From DATGZH01 sp035297265 (GTDB lineage Bacteria > Actinomycetota > Acidimicrobiia > Acidimicrobiales > RAAP-2), in assembly GCA_035297265.1 (NCBI GenBank), contig DATGZH010000009.1, positions 26,864-90,863 of the forward strand: a DNA stretch of 64,000 nt. Reading direction: 5' to 3'. The translations under genes were made by a program, and so were the position numbers. Shown piece after piece: positions 51,192 through 58,940 of this stretch (position 1 is its first letter; every line of letters begins with the position of its first letter). The notes under the pieces are model-generated. The model was given only the letters and a program-made list of their open reading frames with translations. It was not told the DNA's origin and made no database searches.

Positions 51192-53012
51192 ATGTGCGGC
51201 ATCGTCGCCTACGTTGGCACTCGGCCGGCCGTCCCCATCGTGATCGAAGGCCTGCGGCGCCTCGAGTACCGGGGCTACGACTCGGCCGGCCTGGCCGCGC
51301 CGGGGAAGGGGGCCCTCCGGGTCCACAAGGTGAAAGGTCGGGTCGACGACCTTGTCGAGCGCCTGCCCCGGCGCATGGCCGCCCAGGTGGCCATCGGGCA
51401 CACCCGGTGGGCCACCCACGGTGAGCCGAGCGACCGCAACGCCCACCCCCACACCGACACGACCGGGCGCATCGCCGTCGTCCACAACGGCATCATCGAG
51501 AACGCGGCGGAACTGCGGGCCAAGCTCAGCGCCGAGGGAGTCGAGCTGGCCTCGGACACCGACAGCGAGGTGCTGCCCCACCTGATCGCCGCGGCGCTGG
51601 CGGACGGCTCGGCCGACCTGCCGGTCGCGGTGGCCGCCGCCCTCACCCAGGTGGTGGGCACCTACGGCATCGCGGTCCTCGACGCCGAGTCGCCAGACGA
51701 GGTCGTCGTGGCCCGCAACGGCAGCCCGATCGTGCTCGGGGTCGGCAACCGCGAGATGCTCGCCGCCTCCGACGTCGGCGCGCTCGTCAACTACACCCGC
51801 CAGGTGGTCCACCTCGAGGACGGGGAGATCGCTGTGCTGCGCACCGGCGGCTACGAGGCCCGCCTCGACGCCCGTATCACCACCCGGGAGCCGGCGACGG
51901 TCGACGTCGACGCGGCGGCGTACGAGCTCGGTGCCTACCGCCACTACATGCACAAGGAGATCCTCGAGCAGCCCGAGGCGCTCTCGCGTGCCCTCCTCGG
52001 GCGGATCGACGACCGCTTCGCCACGGCCCACCTCGGCGGCCTCGAGCTCTCGCCGCAGGAGAGCCGGGACATCGACCGCATCAAGATAATCGGCTGCGGC
52101 TCGGCCTTCTACTCCGGCCAGCTCGGCGCGGGGCTCATCGAGGAGCTGGCCCGCATCCCGGCCAGCGCCGAGTCAGCGGCGGAGTTCCGCTACCGCAACC
52201 CGGTCATCGAGCGCCGCACGCTGTACGTGGCCGTCAGCCAGTCCGGCGAGACCTACGACACGCTGGCCGCCACCCAGGAGCTGCGCCGTCGCGGTGGGCG
52301 GGTCCTCGGCATCGTGAACGTCGTCGGCAGCGCCCTCGCCCGGGAATGCGACGGCGGCATCTACCTCCACGCCGGGCCAGAGGTGTCGGTCACCTCGACC
52401 AAGACCTTCACGGCCACGGCCGTGGCCTTCGCGCTGCTGGCGCTCCACCTCGGGCGGGTCCGGGACCTCTCCCCCGCCGACGGCCGCCGGATCATCGAGG
52501 GCCTGCGGGCCCTGCCCGAGCAGGTCCGACAGGTCCTCGACGACGAGCCGGCCATCGCCGAGCTGGCGGGGCGCTATTCGTCGTACGCCGGGGCCATGTT
52601 CGTCGGGCGGGTGCGCGGCCTGCCCGTGGCCCGGGAGGGCGCCCAGAAGCTGAAGGAGGTCAGCTACCTGCACGCCGAGGCCTACCCGGCCTCCGAGCTG
52701 AAGCACGGCCCGCTCGCGCTCATCGGCCCCGACCTGCCGACCGTGGCGGTCGTCCCGGACGACGAGCTGTTCGAGAAGAACCTGGGCACCCTGGCCGAGA
52801 TCCACGCCCGGGACGGGCGGATCCTCGCGGTCGGCCACCGGGACCTCTCCGATGTGGCCGACGACGTGGTCGTCGTGCCGAGGAACGAGCCCGAGCTCGA
52901 CCCGGTCCTCCTGAGCGTCCCCCTCCAGCTGCTCGCCTACCACTCCGCGGTGGCCCTCGGACGCGACGTCGACCGCCCCCGGAACCTGGCCAAGAGTGTC
53001 ACGGTCGAGTGA
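51192..53012 (+). CDS. glmS: Glutamine-fructose-6-phosphate aminotransferase (isomerizing)
   Basis: 606 residues, the normal length. The N-terminal glutaminase begins MCGIVAYVG with catalytic Cys2, then GHTRWATHGEPSDRNAHPH and VVHNGIIEN. Two SIS sugar-isomerase domains follow: CGSAFYSGQLGAGLIEELA and VAVSQSGETYDTL; then KLKEVSYLHAEAYPASELKH and the C-terminal RNLAKSVTVE. It makes glucosamine-6-phosphate for peptidoglycan and other amino-sugar polymers. ATG 51192 follows AGAGAGGGAGGG. No glmS ribozyme is apparent upstream, as expected for an actinobacterium. Confidence 0.97.
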   Translation: MCGIVAYVGTRPAVPIVIEGLRRLEYRGYDSAGLAAPGKGALRVHKVKGRVDDLVERLPRRMAAQVAIGHTRWATHGEPSDRNAHPHTDTTGRIAVVHNGIIENAAELRAKLSAEGVELASDTDSEVLPHLIAAALADGSADLPVAVAAALTQVVGTYGIAVLDAESPDEVVVARNGSPIVLGVGNREMLAASDVGALVNYTRQVVHLEDGEIAVLRTGGYEARLDARITTREPATVDVDAAAYELGAYRHYMHKEILEQPEALSRALLGRIDDRFATAHLGGLELSPQESRDIDRIKIIGCGSAFYSGQLGAGLIEELARIPASAESAAEFRYRNPVIERRTLYVAVSQSGETYDTLAATQELRRRGGRVLGIVNVVGSALARECDGGIYLHAGPEVSVTSTKTFTATAVAFALLALHLGRVRDLSPADGRRIIEGLRALPEQVRQVLDDEPAIAELAGRYSSYAGAMFVGRVRGLPVAREGAQKLKEVSYLHAEAYPASELKHGPLALIGPDLPTVAVVPDDELFEKNLGTLAEIHARDGRILAVGHRDLSDVADDVVVVPRNEPELDPVLLSVPLQLLAYHSAVALGRDVDRPRNLAKSVTVE

Positions 53013-53299
53013 CACGCCTCGAACGCCCGCTTCCAGCAACCCTCGACGACCGCAGTCGCAACCTGAATCTCAGACGCCGTTCAGGAATCCGCACTCCGTT
53101 CGCGTCGTCGTGGCGCAGTGCGCGATTGCACACGCCGTTGTCGCGCGATGTAACGCGCGGCACCGCTCGACCGTTAGCTCGGAGGGGTAGACGCGCGTAG
53201 GGCATGGGCGTAGGGTCGCCGTGGCGGGTCTCAGGCTCGCCGTCCTGCGGGTCATTCTCGCCCCTTGACAGCGACGACCCTCCTTGAAAGGGGGAACGT

Positions 53300-54160
53300 A
53301 TGTTCCGGTCAACCACCCGAAAGATCGTCTTGTTCGCCGCGGCCTTCGCGCTGGCGGGGGGCGGGGCGTTCACGGCGGTGACGTTCACGTCGAGCTCCGT
53401 CGGCGCCTCAGCAGGACCGCCGCCCCTCGACCACTTCACCTGCTACCAGACGAGCGTGATCAAGAACTCCGCCCTGCCCGGCTTCCTCGCACCGCCGGGG
53501 ACCCGGTTCATCAACCAGTTCGCGCCGAACGGGTTCGTCCCCAAGGTCGGCAAGCCGGTCCTCCACTGCAACCCGACGCTCAAGGTCGTCCCGACGGGCG
53601 CGTTCCCGCCGGTGAATCCCCTGAGCCACTTGCTGTGCTTCAAGGTCACCGGGCCGGCGCCGGCGTTCACCAACGTGCACGTCGCCAACCAGTTCAGCCC
53701 GCTCGATGCGTCCGGGGCGCCGATACCGATCCCGATGATCGTTGGCCTGCCGAAGCTGGTCTGCCTGCCGACCTGGAAGAGCCTGAGCGGGCCGCCCAAC
53801 ATGCCGACGCCGCAGCCGCCCAACCTCGACCACTTCACGTGCTACGGAGTGAAGGTGGCCCCCGGCGCCAGGTTCGTCCCGCCGACGGCGATCCAGCTGC
53901 AGGACCAGTTCAGCCCGGGCGCTCTCGTTGGCGTCAAGGTGGGGAAGCCCAAGCTCCTCTGCGCGCCGACCACGAAGATCCTGCCGACCGGTCAGGTCTT
54001 CCCGACGCTGGGCCCGAACGACCTGCACCTGCTGTGCTACGCGGTCAGCCCCACGCCGATCATCAGCCCGATCTTCGACCAGAACCAGTTCGGTCAGGGT
54101 GAACTGGCCGTGAAGAAGACCAAGCTGCTCTGCCTGCCTTCGGTGAAGACGGTCCCCTGA
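53300..54160 (+). CDS. Secreted HFTCY-repeat protein (DUF7450-like), unknown function
   Basis: 286 residues with a signal peptide (KIVLFAAAFALAGGGAFTAV). The mature part is four units of about 60 residues, each starting with a Cys-containing strand (LDHFTCYQTSV, SHLLCFKVTG, LDHFTCYGVKV, LHLLCYAVSP), then a NQF or DQF, and ending with a second Cys (VLHCNPTLKV, LVCLPTWKSL, LLCAPTTKIL, LLCLPSVKTV). One disulfide per unit is likely. I recall similar repeats as DUF7450. A strong AGGGGG site precedes ATG 53300; a GC-rich hairpin follows the stop. Confidence 0.75.
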   Translation: MFRSTTRKIVLFAAAFALAGGGAFTAVTFTSSSVGASAGPPPLDHFTCYQTSVIKNSALPGFLAPPGTRFINQFAPNGFVPKVGKPVLHCNPTLKVVPTGAFPPVNPLSHLLCFKVTGPAPAFTNVHVANQFSPLDASGAPIPIPMIVGLPKLVCLPTWKSLSGPPNMPTPQPPNLDHFTCYGVKVAPGARFVPPTAIQLQDQFSPGALVGVKVGKPKLLCAPTTKILPTGQVFPTLGPNDLHLLCYAVSPTPIISPIFDQNQFGQGELAVKKTKLLCLPSVKTVP

Positions 54161-54193
54161 GCAGCTGAGCCAGCGGCTTAAGAGCCACACCGC

Positions 54194-54224
54194 CCCGGGC
54201 CCGGGTCCTCGACCCGGGCCCGGG
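54194..54224 (+). terminator. GC-rich hairpin, probable intrinsic-like terminator
   Basis: Arms 54194-54207 and 54211-54224 are exact 14-base complements around a CTC loop. It lies 34 bases after the secreted-protein stop codon. No T-run follows, as is common in high-GC actinobacteria. Reading on to the UspA gene at 54347 would have to pass this hairpin. Confidence 0.7.
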
Positions 54225-54346
54225 CGCGCCCGGGCGGACCTCGGCCCGGTGGTCACCCTTCCGTCACCCTGGCGTCACAGATAGTTTACTTTCCGTTCAT
54301 GTTCCGGTAACCTCAGGTCCCAGACTCCGAGACCGAGGTGACCCCG

Positions 54347-54772
54347 ATGCTCGAGAACGTGGTGGTGGGCGTGGACGAGGCGCCGACGGCCGAGGTGCCC
54401 CTCCGTCGGGCGATCGACCTGGTCAAAAGCACCGGCGGCACGTTGCACCTGGTCAACGCCTACAAGTCCGAGTACCAGGCCCCGCCCCGTCTGCCGAGGG
54501 AGCTCCGCTACGCCACCCCGTCGACCTGCCACGCCGACCAGCTCCTCGAGGGCCTGGCCAAGGTGGCGGCGGACGAGCACGTGCCGGTGGTGGTCCACCC
54601 GGTCACAGCCGACCCGGTGGACGCCATCACCAAGGTGGCCGAGCAGGAGCACGCCGACCTCATCGTCGTGGGCCACCGGCAGGGTGGCCGGGTCCACCAC
54701 CTCCACCGCAGCGTCTCGAACCTCCTCGCCCGCCGGGCGCCGTGCGCGGTGATGATCGTCCCGACGGCCTGA
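54347..54772 (+). CDS. Universal stress protein (UspA family)
   Basis: 141 residues from ATG 54347, with GAGGTG at good spacing; GTG 54338 is in frame but has no site. The fold starts NVVVGVDEAPTAEVPLRRAI and ends with LIVVGHRQGGRVHHLHRSVS and ARRAPCAVMIVPTA. ATP-binding Usps have G-x2-G-x9-G-S/T here; this one has Arg before the Ser (HRSVS), so nucleotide binding is doubtful. Usually induced by stress or non-growing conditions. Confidence 0.88.
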   Translation: MLENVVVGVDEAPTAEVPLRRAIDLVKSTGGTLHLVNAYKSEYQAPPRLPRELRYATPSTCHADQLLEGLAKVAADEHVPVVVHPVTADPVDAITKVAEQEHADLIVVGHRQGGRVHHLHRSVSNLLARRAPCAVMIVPTA

Positions 54773-54812
54773 ACTGGGCCGCCCGGCGCTCGCCGGGTGC
54801 GATGATCATCCG

Positions 54813-55544
54813 ATGCCTTCCGAACGCCCCTACTACCGCGCCAATCTCGCCCTGGTGCACCACCTCGGGTTCGGTTTCCACGCCGACCTGTGCGCACCCG
54901 GTCTCCTCGCGCTCCTCGAACCGATGCGGGAGCGGGGCGGCGTCGTGCTCGAGCTCGGTTGCGGGAGCGGCGCCCTCACCCGTTACCTCCTCGACGCCGG
55001 GCATCAGGTCATCGCCACCGACGCCTCACCGGGCATGCTCGATCTGGCGCGGGACTACGCTGGCGAAGCCGACATCAGGCAGCTCACGCTGCCCGACGAT
55101 CCGCTGCCGGAGGCCGACGCGGTGGTCTCGATCGGCCACGTCATCAACTACCTGCCGGACCGGGAGTCGATCGACCGGGCCCTCGGCGCCGCCGCCCGGG
55201 CAGTGCGCCCCGGCGGCCTGCTGGCCATCGACCTCCAGGATCACGAGTGGGTGCGCGCCAGGCCCGACCCCGCCCCGGTCATCAGGATCGAGGACGACTG
55301 GGTGCTCGTCACCCGCTACGTCCTTCCCGCGCCCGACCGCTTCGACCGAGACATGACGACGTTCGTCCGGGCCAAGGGCGACTGTTGGCACCGAGACGAC
55401 GAGTACCACGGCAACATCGTCATCGACACGGCCGCCGTACCGGCGCTCCTCCGCGCCGAGGGTGTCGAAGCCACGGTGCAGCCGGCCTTCGGCGACGAGA
55501 AGCTCCCCGCCGGGCTCGTAGCCGTAGTGGGCCACCGGTCCTAG
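54813..55544 (+). CDS. Class I SAM-dependent methyltransferase
   Basis: 243 residues. Motif I is VVLELGCGSGALTRYL with VIATDASPGML as the acidic ribose-binding strand, then DAVVSIGHVINYLPDRES as motif IV and RAVRPGGLLAIDLQDHEWV as post-motif. This is a methyltransferase type 11/25 domain followed by a beta-rich C-terminal half (VTRYVLPAPDRFDRDMTTFV) found in small-molecule methyltransferases. The substrate is unknown. It is 40 bases after the UspA gene and 7 bases before the ATL gene. Confidence 0.9.
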   Translation: MPSERPYYRANLALVHHLGFGFHADLCAPGLLALLEPMRERGGVVLELGCGSGALTRYLLDAGHQVIATDASPGMLDLARDYAGEADIRQLTLPDDPLPEADAVVSIGHVINYLPDRESIDRALGAAARAVRPGGLLAIDLQDHEWVRARPDPAPVIRIEDDWVLVTRYVLPAPDRFDRDMTTFVRAKGDCWHRDDEYHGNIVIDTAAVPALLRAEGVEATVQPAFGDEKLPAGLVAVVGHRS

Positions 55545-55551
55545 GGGCCTC

Positions 55552-55899
55552 GTGCCTGCCCGTCGAACCGGGTCGGACCATCCGGACCACGATCCGGAGA
55601 AGGCCGAACGATCCGACTTCCGCCATGCAGTGATCGCCGTTATCGCCGCCGTGCCTGCGGGCGAGGTCGTGACCTACGGAGAGGTAGCTGCCGAGGCGGG
55701 GTTCCCTGGTGCCGCCAGGGCCGTGGGCAACCTCCTCGGCGAGGGTCCGTCCGAACTGCCGTGGTGGCGGGTGGTCACCGCTGACGGTCGCCTCGTCCCG
55801 GGCCATGAACGCGAGCAGGCACGCCATCTGGTGGCCGAGGGCGTCGCGCTCAGTGCCGGGGGCACCAAGGTGCGCATGTCCCGCCGGGCGTCTCGCTGA
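55552..55899 (+). CDS. Alkyltransferase-like protein (ATL, MGMT family without active Cys)
   Basis: 115 residues. The MGMT C-terminal DNA-binding domain is clear: VVTYGEVAAEAGFPGAARAV (helix-turn-helix and Arg finger) and then LPWWRVVTADGRLV, where the PCHR active-site motif has Trp71 in place of Cys and Trp in place of His. ATL proteins bind O6-alkylguanine without removing it and hand the lesion to nucleotide excision repair. GTG at 55552 is 7 bases after the methyltransferase stop. Confidence 0.88.
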   Translation: MPARRTGSDHPDHDPEKAERSDFRHAVIAVIAAVPAGEVVTYGEVAAEAGFPGAARAVGNLLGEGPSELPWWRVVTADGRLVPGHEREQARHLVAEGVALSAGGTKVRMSRRASR

Positions 55900-55924
55900 C
55901 GTCAGCCCAGCCGAGAGCCATCGG

Positions 55925-57163
55925 TCAGGGGCGGAAGGGCGGCACGCCCGGAGGTGCCGCCTGGGGCGGGTAGCCCGGAGGTGCCGCCTGGGGCGGGTAG
56001 CCCGGAGGTGCCGCCTGGGACGGGTAGCCCGGAGGTGCCGCCTGGGACGGGTAGCCCGGAGGTGCCGCCTGGGGCGTCGGTGGATCGGGTTGCCGGAAGG
56101 CCGGCAGCGGCACCTCGAAGCCGCCTCCCTCGGGCGGGGCCCCAACGACCGCCCCGTGCGGCGCGCCCGACGGCGGACCGGCCGAGGGTCCGGCCGGCGA
56201 CCCGTACGGGCCGGTCGGCCCCTCCTGGGCCGCCCACGAGTCCGGGGGATGCACGGGGTCAGCCAGCCGGAAGACCAATCCGTGCGCCGAGGGTTGCGCC
56301 CCCATCTCCCAGCCCGCCTCCTCGGCGTCGGTTCGGTTGTCCGTGACCGTCGTCAGATGGAGGTACAGCAGGAAGTTGACGCATCCCCACAGCGGTATGT
56401 AGATGACGAAGGGCGCAGCGAGCAAGGCGATCACTTCGCCGTCGAGAAGCGACAAGGGTGCGTAGAGCGAGAGCGAGAGACTGACGTTGAAGATGAGCGA
56501 GAGGCCCAGGAAGAGCGCCACGAACATGATGAACACCAGGAAGTACACGAAGAAGCAGAAGATCCAAGCCCGGTTGACCAGACTGAGTGAGCGCCCAATC
56601 GCCGCCGTGCCACGGGTGTTGTGAAGCACGACACCTGCGACGACGAACGACATGGACACGAGGTACCAGACCTCGAAGAGGAAGAGGATCAGGTTGCCGA
56701 TACGAAAGTCTGTGTAGGAGTACCTCAAGATGTAGGAGACAGGCAGGGTGACGATCGCCAGGACGAGGAAGATGAGGACGAAGACCCACAGTAACGAAGC
56801 CGCCCGCTTGACGACGTGGCCGACAGCGCCGAGAAAGGACACGGAGCCGAACATCGCCTGCGAGGCCATCTTCACGCAGACGGCGAAGGCCAACCCCAAC
56901 AGGAAGATGGAAAAGAATTCGAGGAGCAGCAGGGAGATCCACAGGCTCTCGAAGGGGCTGGTATGGATCAGCACGTCGTCGACCAACAACCGGATGCCGA
57001 GGTCGAGCAGTACGAGTCCCGGCACGAGGATCACCAGGACGCCGAGGACCATGTAGCCGATCGCCCGTGACCACAGCCGGCCGGCCAGCTCCAGAATCTC
57101 CCCGACCCGCAGGGGCGACATCGAGACCCTCGGGAGCCGCCAGTCGACCGGTCCGCTCGTCAT
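55925..57163 (-). CDS. Multi-pass membrane protein with Pro-rich QAAPPGYP repeat tail
   Basis: 412 residues from ATG 57163 (GGAGAGG upstream). Six to seven membrane helices between about residues 35 and 290 (IGYMVLGVLVILVPGLVLLD..., LWISLLLLEFFSIFLLGLAF, VFVLIFLVLAIVTLPVSYIL, IFCFFVYFLVFIMFVALFLG). The cytoplasmic tail is Pro/Gly-rich and ends in five near-identical QAAPPGYPx units. Such tails occur in actinobacterial membrane proteins near the division/secretion machinery. I recognise no transporter family. Next gene upstream is another Pro-rich membrane protein. Confidence 0.75.
   Translation of the reverse strand: MTSGPVDWRLPRVSMSPLRVGEILELAGRLWSRAIGYMVLGVLVILVPGLVLLDLGIRLLVDDVLIHTSPFESLWISLLLLEFFSIFLLGLAFAVCVKMASQAMFGSVSFLGAVGHVVKRAASLLWVFVLIFLVLAIVTLPVSYILRYSYTDFRIGNLILFLFEVWYLVSMSFVVAGVVLHNTRGTAAIGRSLSLVNRAWIFCFFVYFLVFIMFVALFLGLSLIFNVSLSLSLYAPLSLLDGEVIALLAAPFVIYIPLWGCVNFLLYLHLTTVTDNRTDAEEAGWEMGAQPSAHGLVFRLADPVHPPDSWAAQEGPTGPYGSPAGPSAGPPSGAPHGAVVGAPPEGGGFEVPLPAFRQPDPPTPQAAPPGYPSQAAPPGYPSQAAPPGYPPQAAPPGYPPQAAPPGVPPFRP
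55937..56071 (-). repeat. 27-bp tandem repeats encoding QAAPPGYPS/P
   Basis: Five consecutive 27-base units at the 3' end of the membrane-protein gene; nucleotide identity between units is very high, so copy number may vary between strains by slippage or recombination. Confidence 0.85.
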
Positions 57164-57247
57164 CTCGGCCTCTCCGAGGGATCGTACCGGTGGGTCGAGA
57201 ACCACCTTTGGCGACCGGGGCGCACCATCCGGGTCAAGTGCTCACCC

Positions 57248-58486
57248 TCATTGGGACCACCCAGGCCCCCAGTCGATGGGACCGCTCGGCCCCTCGCCGG
57301 GAGGCGTACCCGCTGCGCACAGCCCGCCGGCGCTCTCGGCATAACTCGTCCCGCGGACTGGGCTGGTGCCCGTCATCCCACCATTGCCGGACTGGGTCTC
57401 GTAGTTCAACTCCAGGAAGAAGCACTTGCCGGTCGCCGAGTAGGCCGCCAGGACGACGACCTGGCCGTCGGGTCCGACGCTCACCGAGACCTCGTCCGGA
57501 GTGGAAACCGCCCCTGTGGTGTAGGTGAACGAGCTCGGGCCATGGACGGCCAGCTCGGAGACGAGGGCCGAACTCGAGGCGCCCAAGCTGTGCTGGGTGG
57601 CGTGGAGGCCGTTCAGCACTGATTCGGTCCCTACGACGGCGTTCTTGGCTGCGTCGTCCTGAATCACCGGCTGGTTGGTGAAGGAGGTACCCGGCGGACT
57701 GTTGAACGTCGGCCCGCCGCTGTAGTTGTAGACCGAGCTCGTGTTGTGGGTCACCCACACAACGACCGCGATGATGATCACCGCGAGGATCCCAGCCACC
57801 CAGGCGACGGTCTTGCTGCGGAGCACCATCGACGTTGGTGGAAACGAACCGAACGCCGGTGGAGCAATCGGTGGGACGTTGAACGCCGGTGGCGGACCCG
57901 GAGGTAGTCCGGGCGGCCCGGGTGGGTAACCCGAACCTGGAGGCGGCATCGTCGGGGGCAGACCAGGAGGGGCGCCTCCCGCCGCGGGATAGCCATATCC
58001 CGGCGGGGCCGTCGGCATGACCGGCGGCGCCACGGGCACGTGCGGCGGAGCGGCGACCAGAGTCGGTGCCGCCGCCGTCCCCGGCGGAGCGGTTTGTATG
58101 ACCGGTGCTACGCCAGGCGGAGTGGTGGGCATCATCGGTGCACCAGGTGGACCCGTCGGCATGGCGGGCGTCGTCGGCGAGCCCGGGGCGGTCGGCATGG
58201 GGAGCGCGGCTATGGGCGCTGGCGCTGTCATTGGAGGAGCCGCCGACGCCACCGCGGCCGAGGCAAGTTGCGGCGCCGGCGACGGTTGGGGAGACGCGGG
58301 CACTCCTTGCGGAGGCATGACGTCGTTTGGAGCGACAGCTACGAACGTCGGCCCAGACGGGACCTGGGTAGCAGACGCCGCCACGACGCTGGGATGGAGG
58401 TGAGGCGGGTACCAACGGCCGTCAGCCGCCACCCACCAGCCAGGACCCTCAGGACGCACTGCCACCGGCAGAGCCCTCCCCTCCAA
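57248..58486 (-). CDS. GPGWW-motif membrane protein with Pro-rich linker and pilin-like external domain
   Basis: 412 residues. N-terminal EGPGWWVAADGRWYPPHLHP is a DUF2510-like Trp motif that I associate with Acidimicrobiia. Residues 30-210 are Pro/Ala/Met/Thr low complexity; a single helix (VAWVAGILAVIIIAVVVWV, about 232-250) anchors an external domain of 155 residues with two Cys (GKCFFLEL, GGLCAAGT). The external part (DEVSVSVGPDGQVVVLAAY then SATGKCFFLELNYE) resembles the short globular domains of type II/IV pseudopilins, though no prepilin cleavage site is present. Probably an envelope scaffold; 85 bases upstream of the other Pro-rich gene. Confidence 0.7.
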   Translation of the reverse strand: MEGRALPVAVRPEGPGWWVAADGRWYPPHLHPSVVAASATQVPSGPTFVAVAPNDVMPPQGVPASPQPSPAPQLASAAVASAAPPMTAPAPIAALPMPTAPGSPTTPAMPTGPPGAPMMPTTPPGVAPVIQTAPPGTAAAPTLVAAPPHVPVAPPVMPTAPPGYGYPAAGGAPPGLPPTMPPPGSGYPPGPPGLPPGPPPAFNVPPIAPPAFGSFPPTSMVLRSKTVAWVAGILAVIIIAVVVWVTHNTSSVYNYSGGPTFNSPPGTSFTNQPVIQDDAAKNAVVGTESVLNGLHATQHSLGASSSALVSELAVHGPSSFTYTTGAVSTPDEVSVSVGPDGQVVVLAAYSATGKCFFLELNYETQSGNGGMTGTSPVRGTSYAESAGGLCAAGTPPGEGPSGPIDWGPGWSQ

Positions 58487-58609
58487 CTTCCCAGGGCAAT
58501 GGTACCTACAAGGCCCCGTTGACCTGGATACATCCTCAGGACGATCCGTCGCAGCCGCCCCTGCGATGCCAACTCGACGACCACGTCAAGGGTGAGCGAG
58601 CGGGCCGAA

Positions 58610-58631
58610 ATATACCCATGGGGGGTATACT
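58610..58631 (+). promoter_or_regulatory. CsoR operator overlapping a -10 element; leaderless csoR promoter
   Basis: TATACCCATGGGGGGTATAC (58611-58630) has the TACCC...GGGTA inverted-repeat form of Cu(I)-CsoR operators. TATACT at 58626-58631 is a good -10 hexamer, which puts the transcription start 6-7 bases on, at or next to the A of the csoR ATG (58638), so the mRNA would be leaderless. Repressor bound here would block polymerase until metal arrives. Confidence 0.75.
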
Positions 58632-58637
58632 CGGCCC

Positions 58638-58940
58638 ATGGCTGAGACGGCAGAAGCCCTACCCGGATACGTCGCCGACAAGGCGGCAGTACAGCGACGC
58701 CTCCGTCGCATCGAAGGTCAGGTGAGAGGCCTGCAACGGATGGTGGCCGACGAGCGGTACTGCATCGACATCCTCGACCAGATCTCGGCGGTGACCCGGG
58801 CCCTCCAGTCGGTCTCCCTCGAGCTGTTGGACGATCACCTCTCCCACTGTGTGGCGGAAGCCGCGGCGGCGGGCGGTGACGAGGCTGAGGACAAGCTGGC
58901 TGAGGCCTCGGCGGCCATCGGGAGGTTGCTCCGATCGTGA
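58638..58940 (+). CDS. csoR: CsoR-family metal-sensing repressor
   Basis: 100 residues. All-helical repressor with RLRRIEGQVRGLQRMVADER and the Cu(I) ligands Cys42, His67 and Cys71, whose spacing (25 and 4) equals that of Cys45/His70/Cys74 of Bacillus CsoR. Metal binding releases it from DNA. It probably controls itself and the two genes downstream through the operator at 58610-58631. Its TGA overlaps the next GTG by 4 bases. Confidence 0.92.
   Translation: MAETAEALPGYVADKAAVQRRLRRIEGQVRGLQRMVADERYCIDILDQISAVTRALQSVSLELLDDHLSHCVAEAAAAGGDEAEDKLAEASAAIGRLLRS

Noticed and set aside
53013..53299. Small gene or riboswitch in the gap after glmS
   Set aside because: Only short Arg-rich frames and weak inverted repeats (for example CGCGCGATG...CGCGCG near 53145) are present; no conserved core recognised.
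55937..56071. Tandem repeats as a CRISPR array or integration site
   Set aside because: No spacers; the units encode QAAPPGYPx at the end of a membrane-protein gene.
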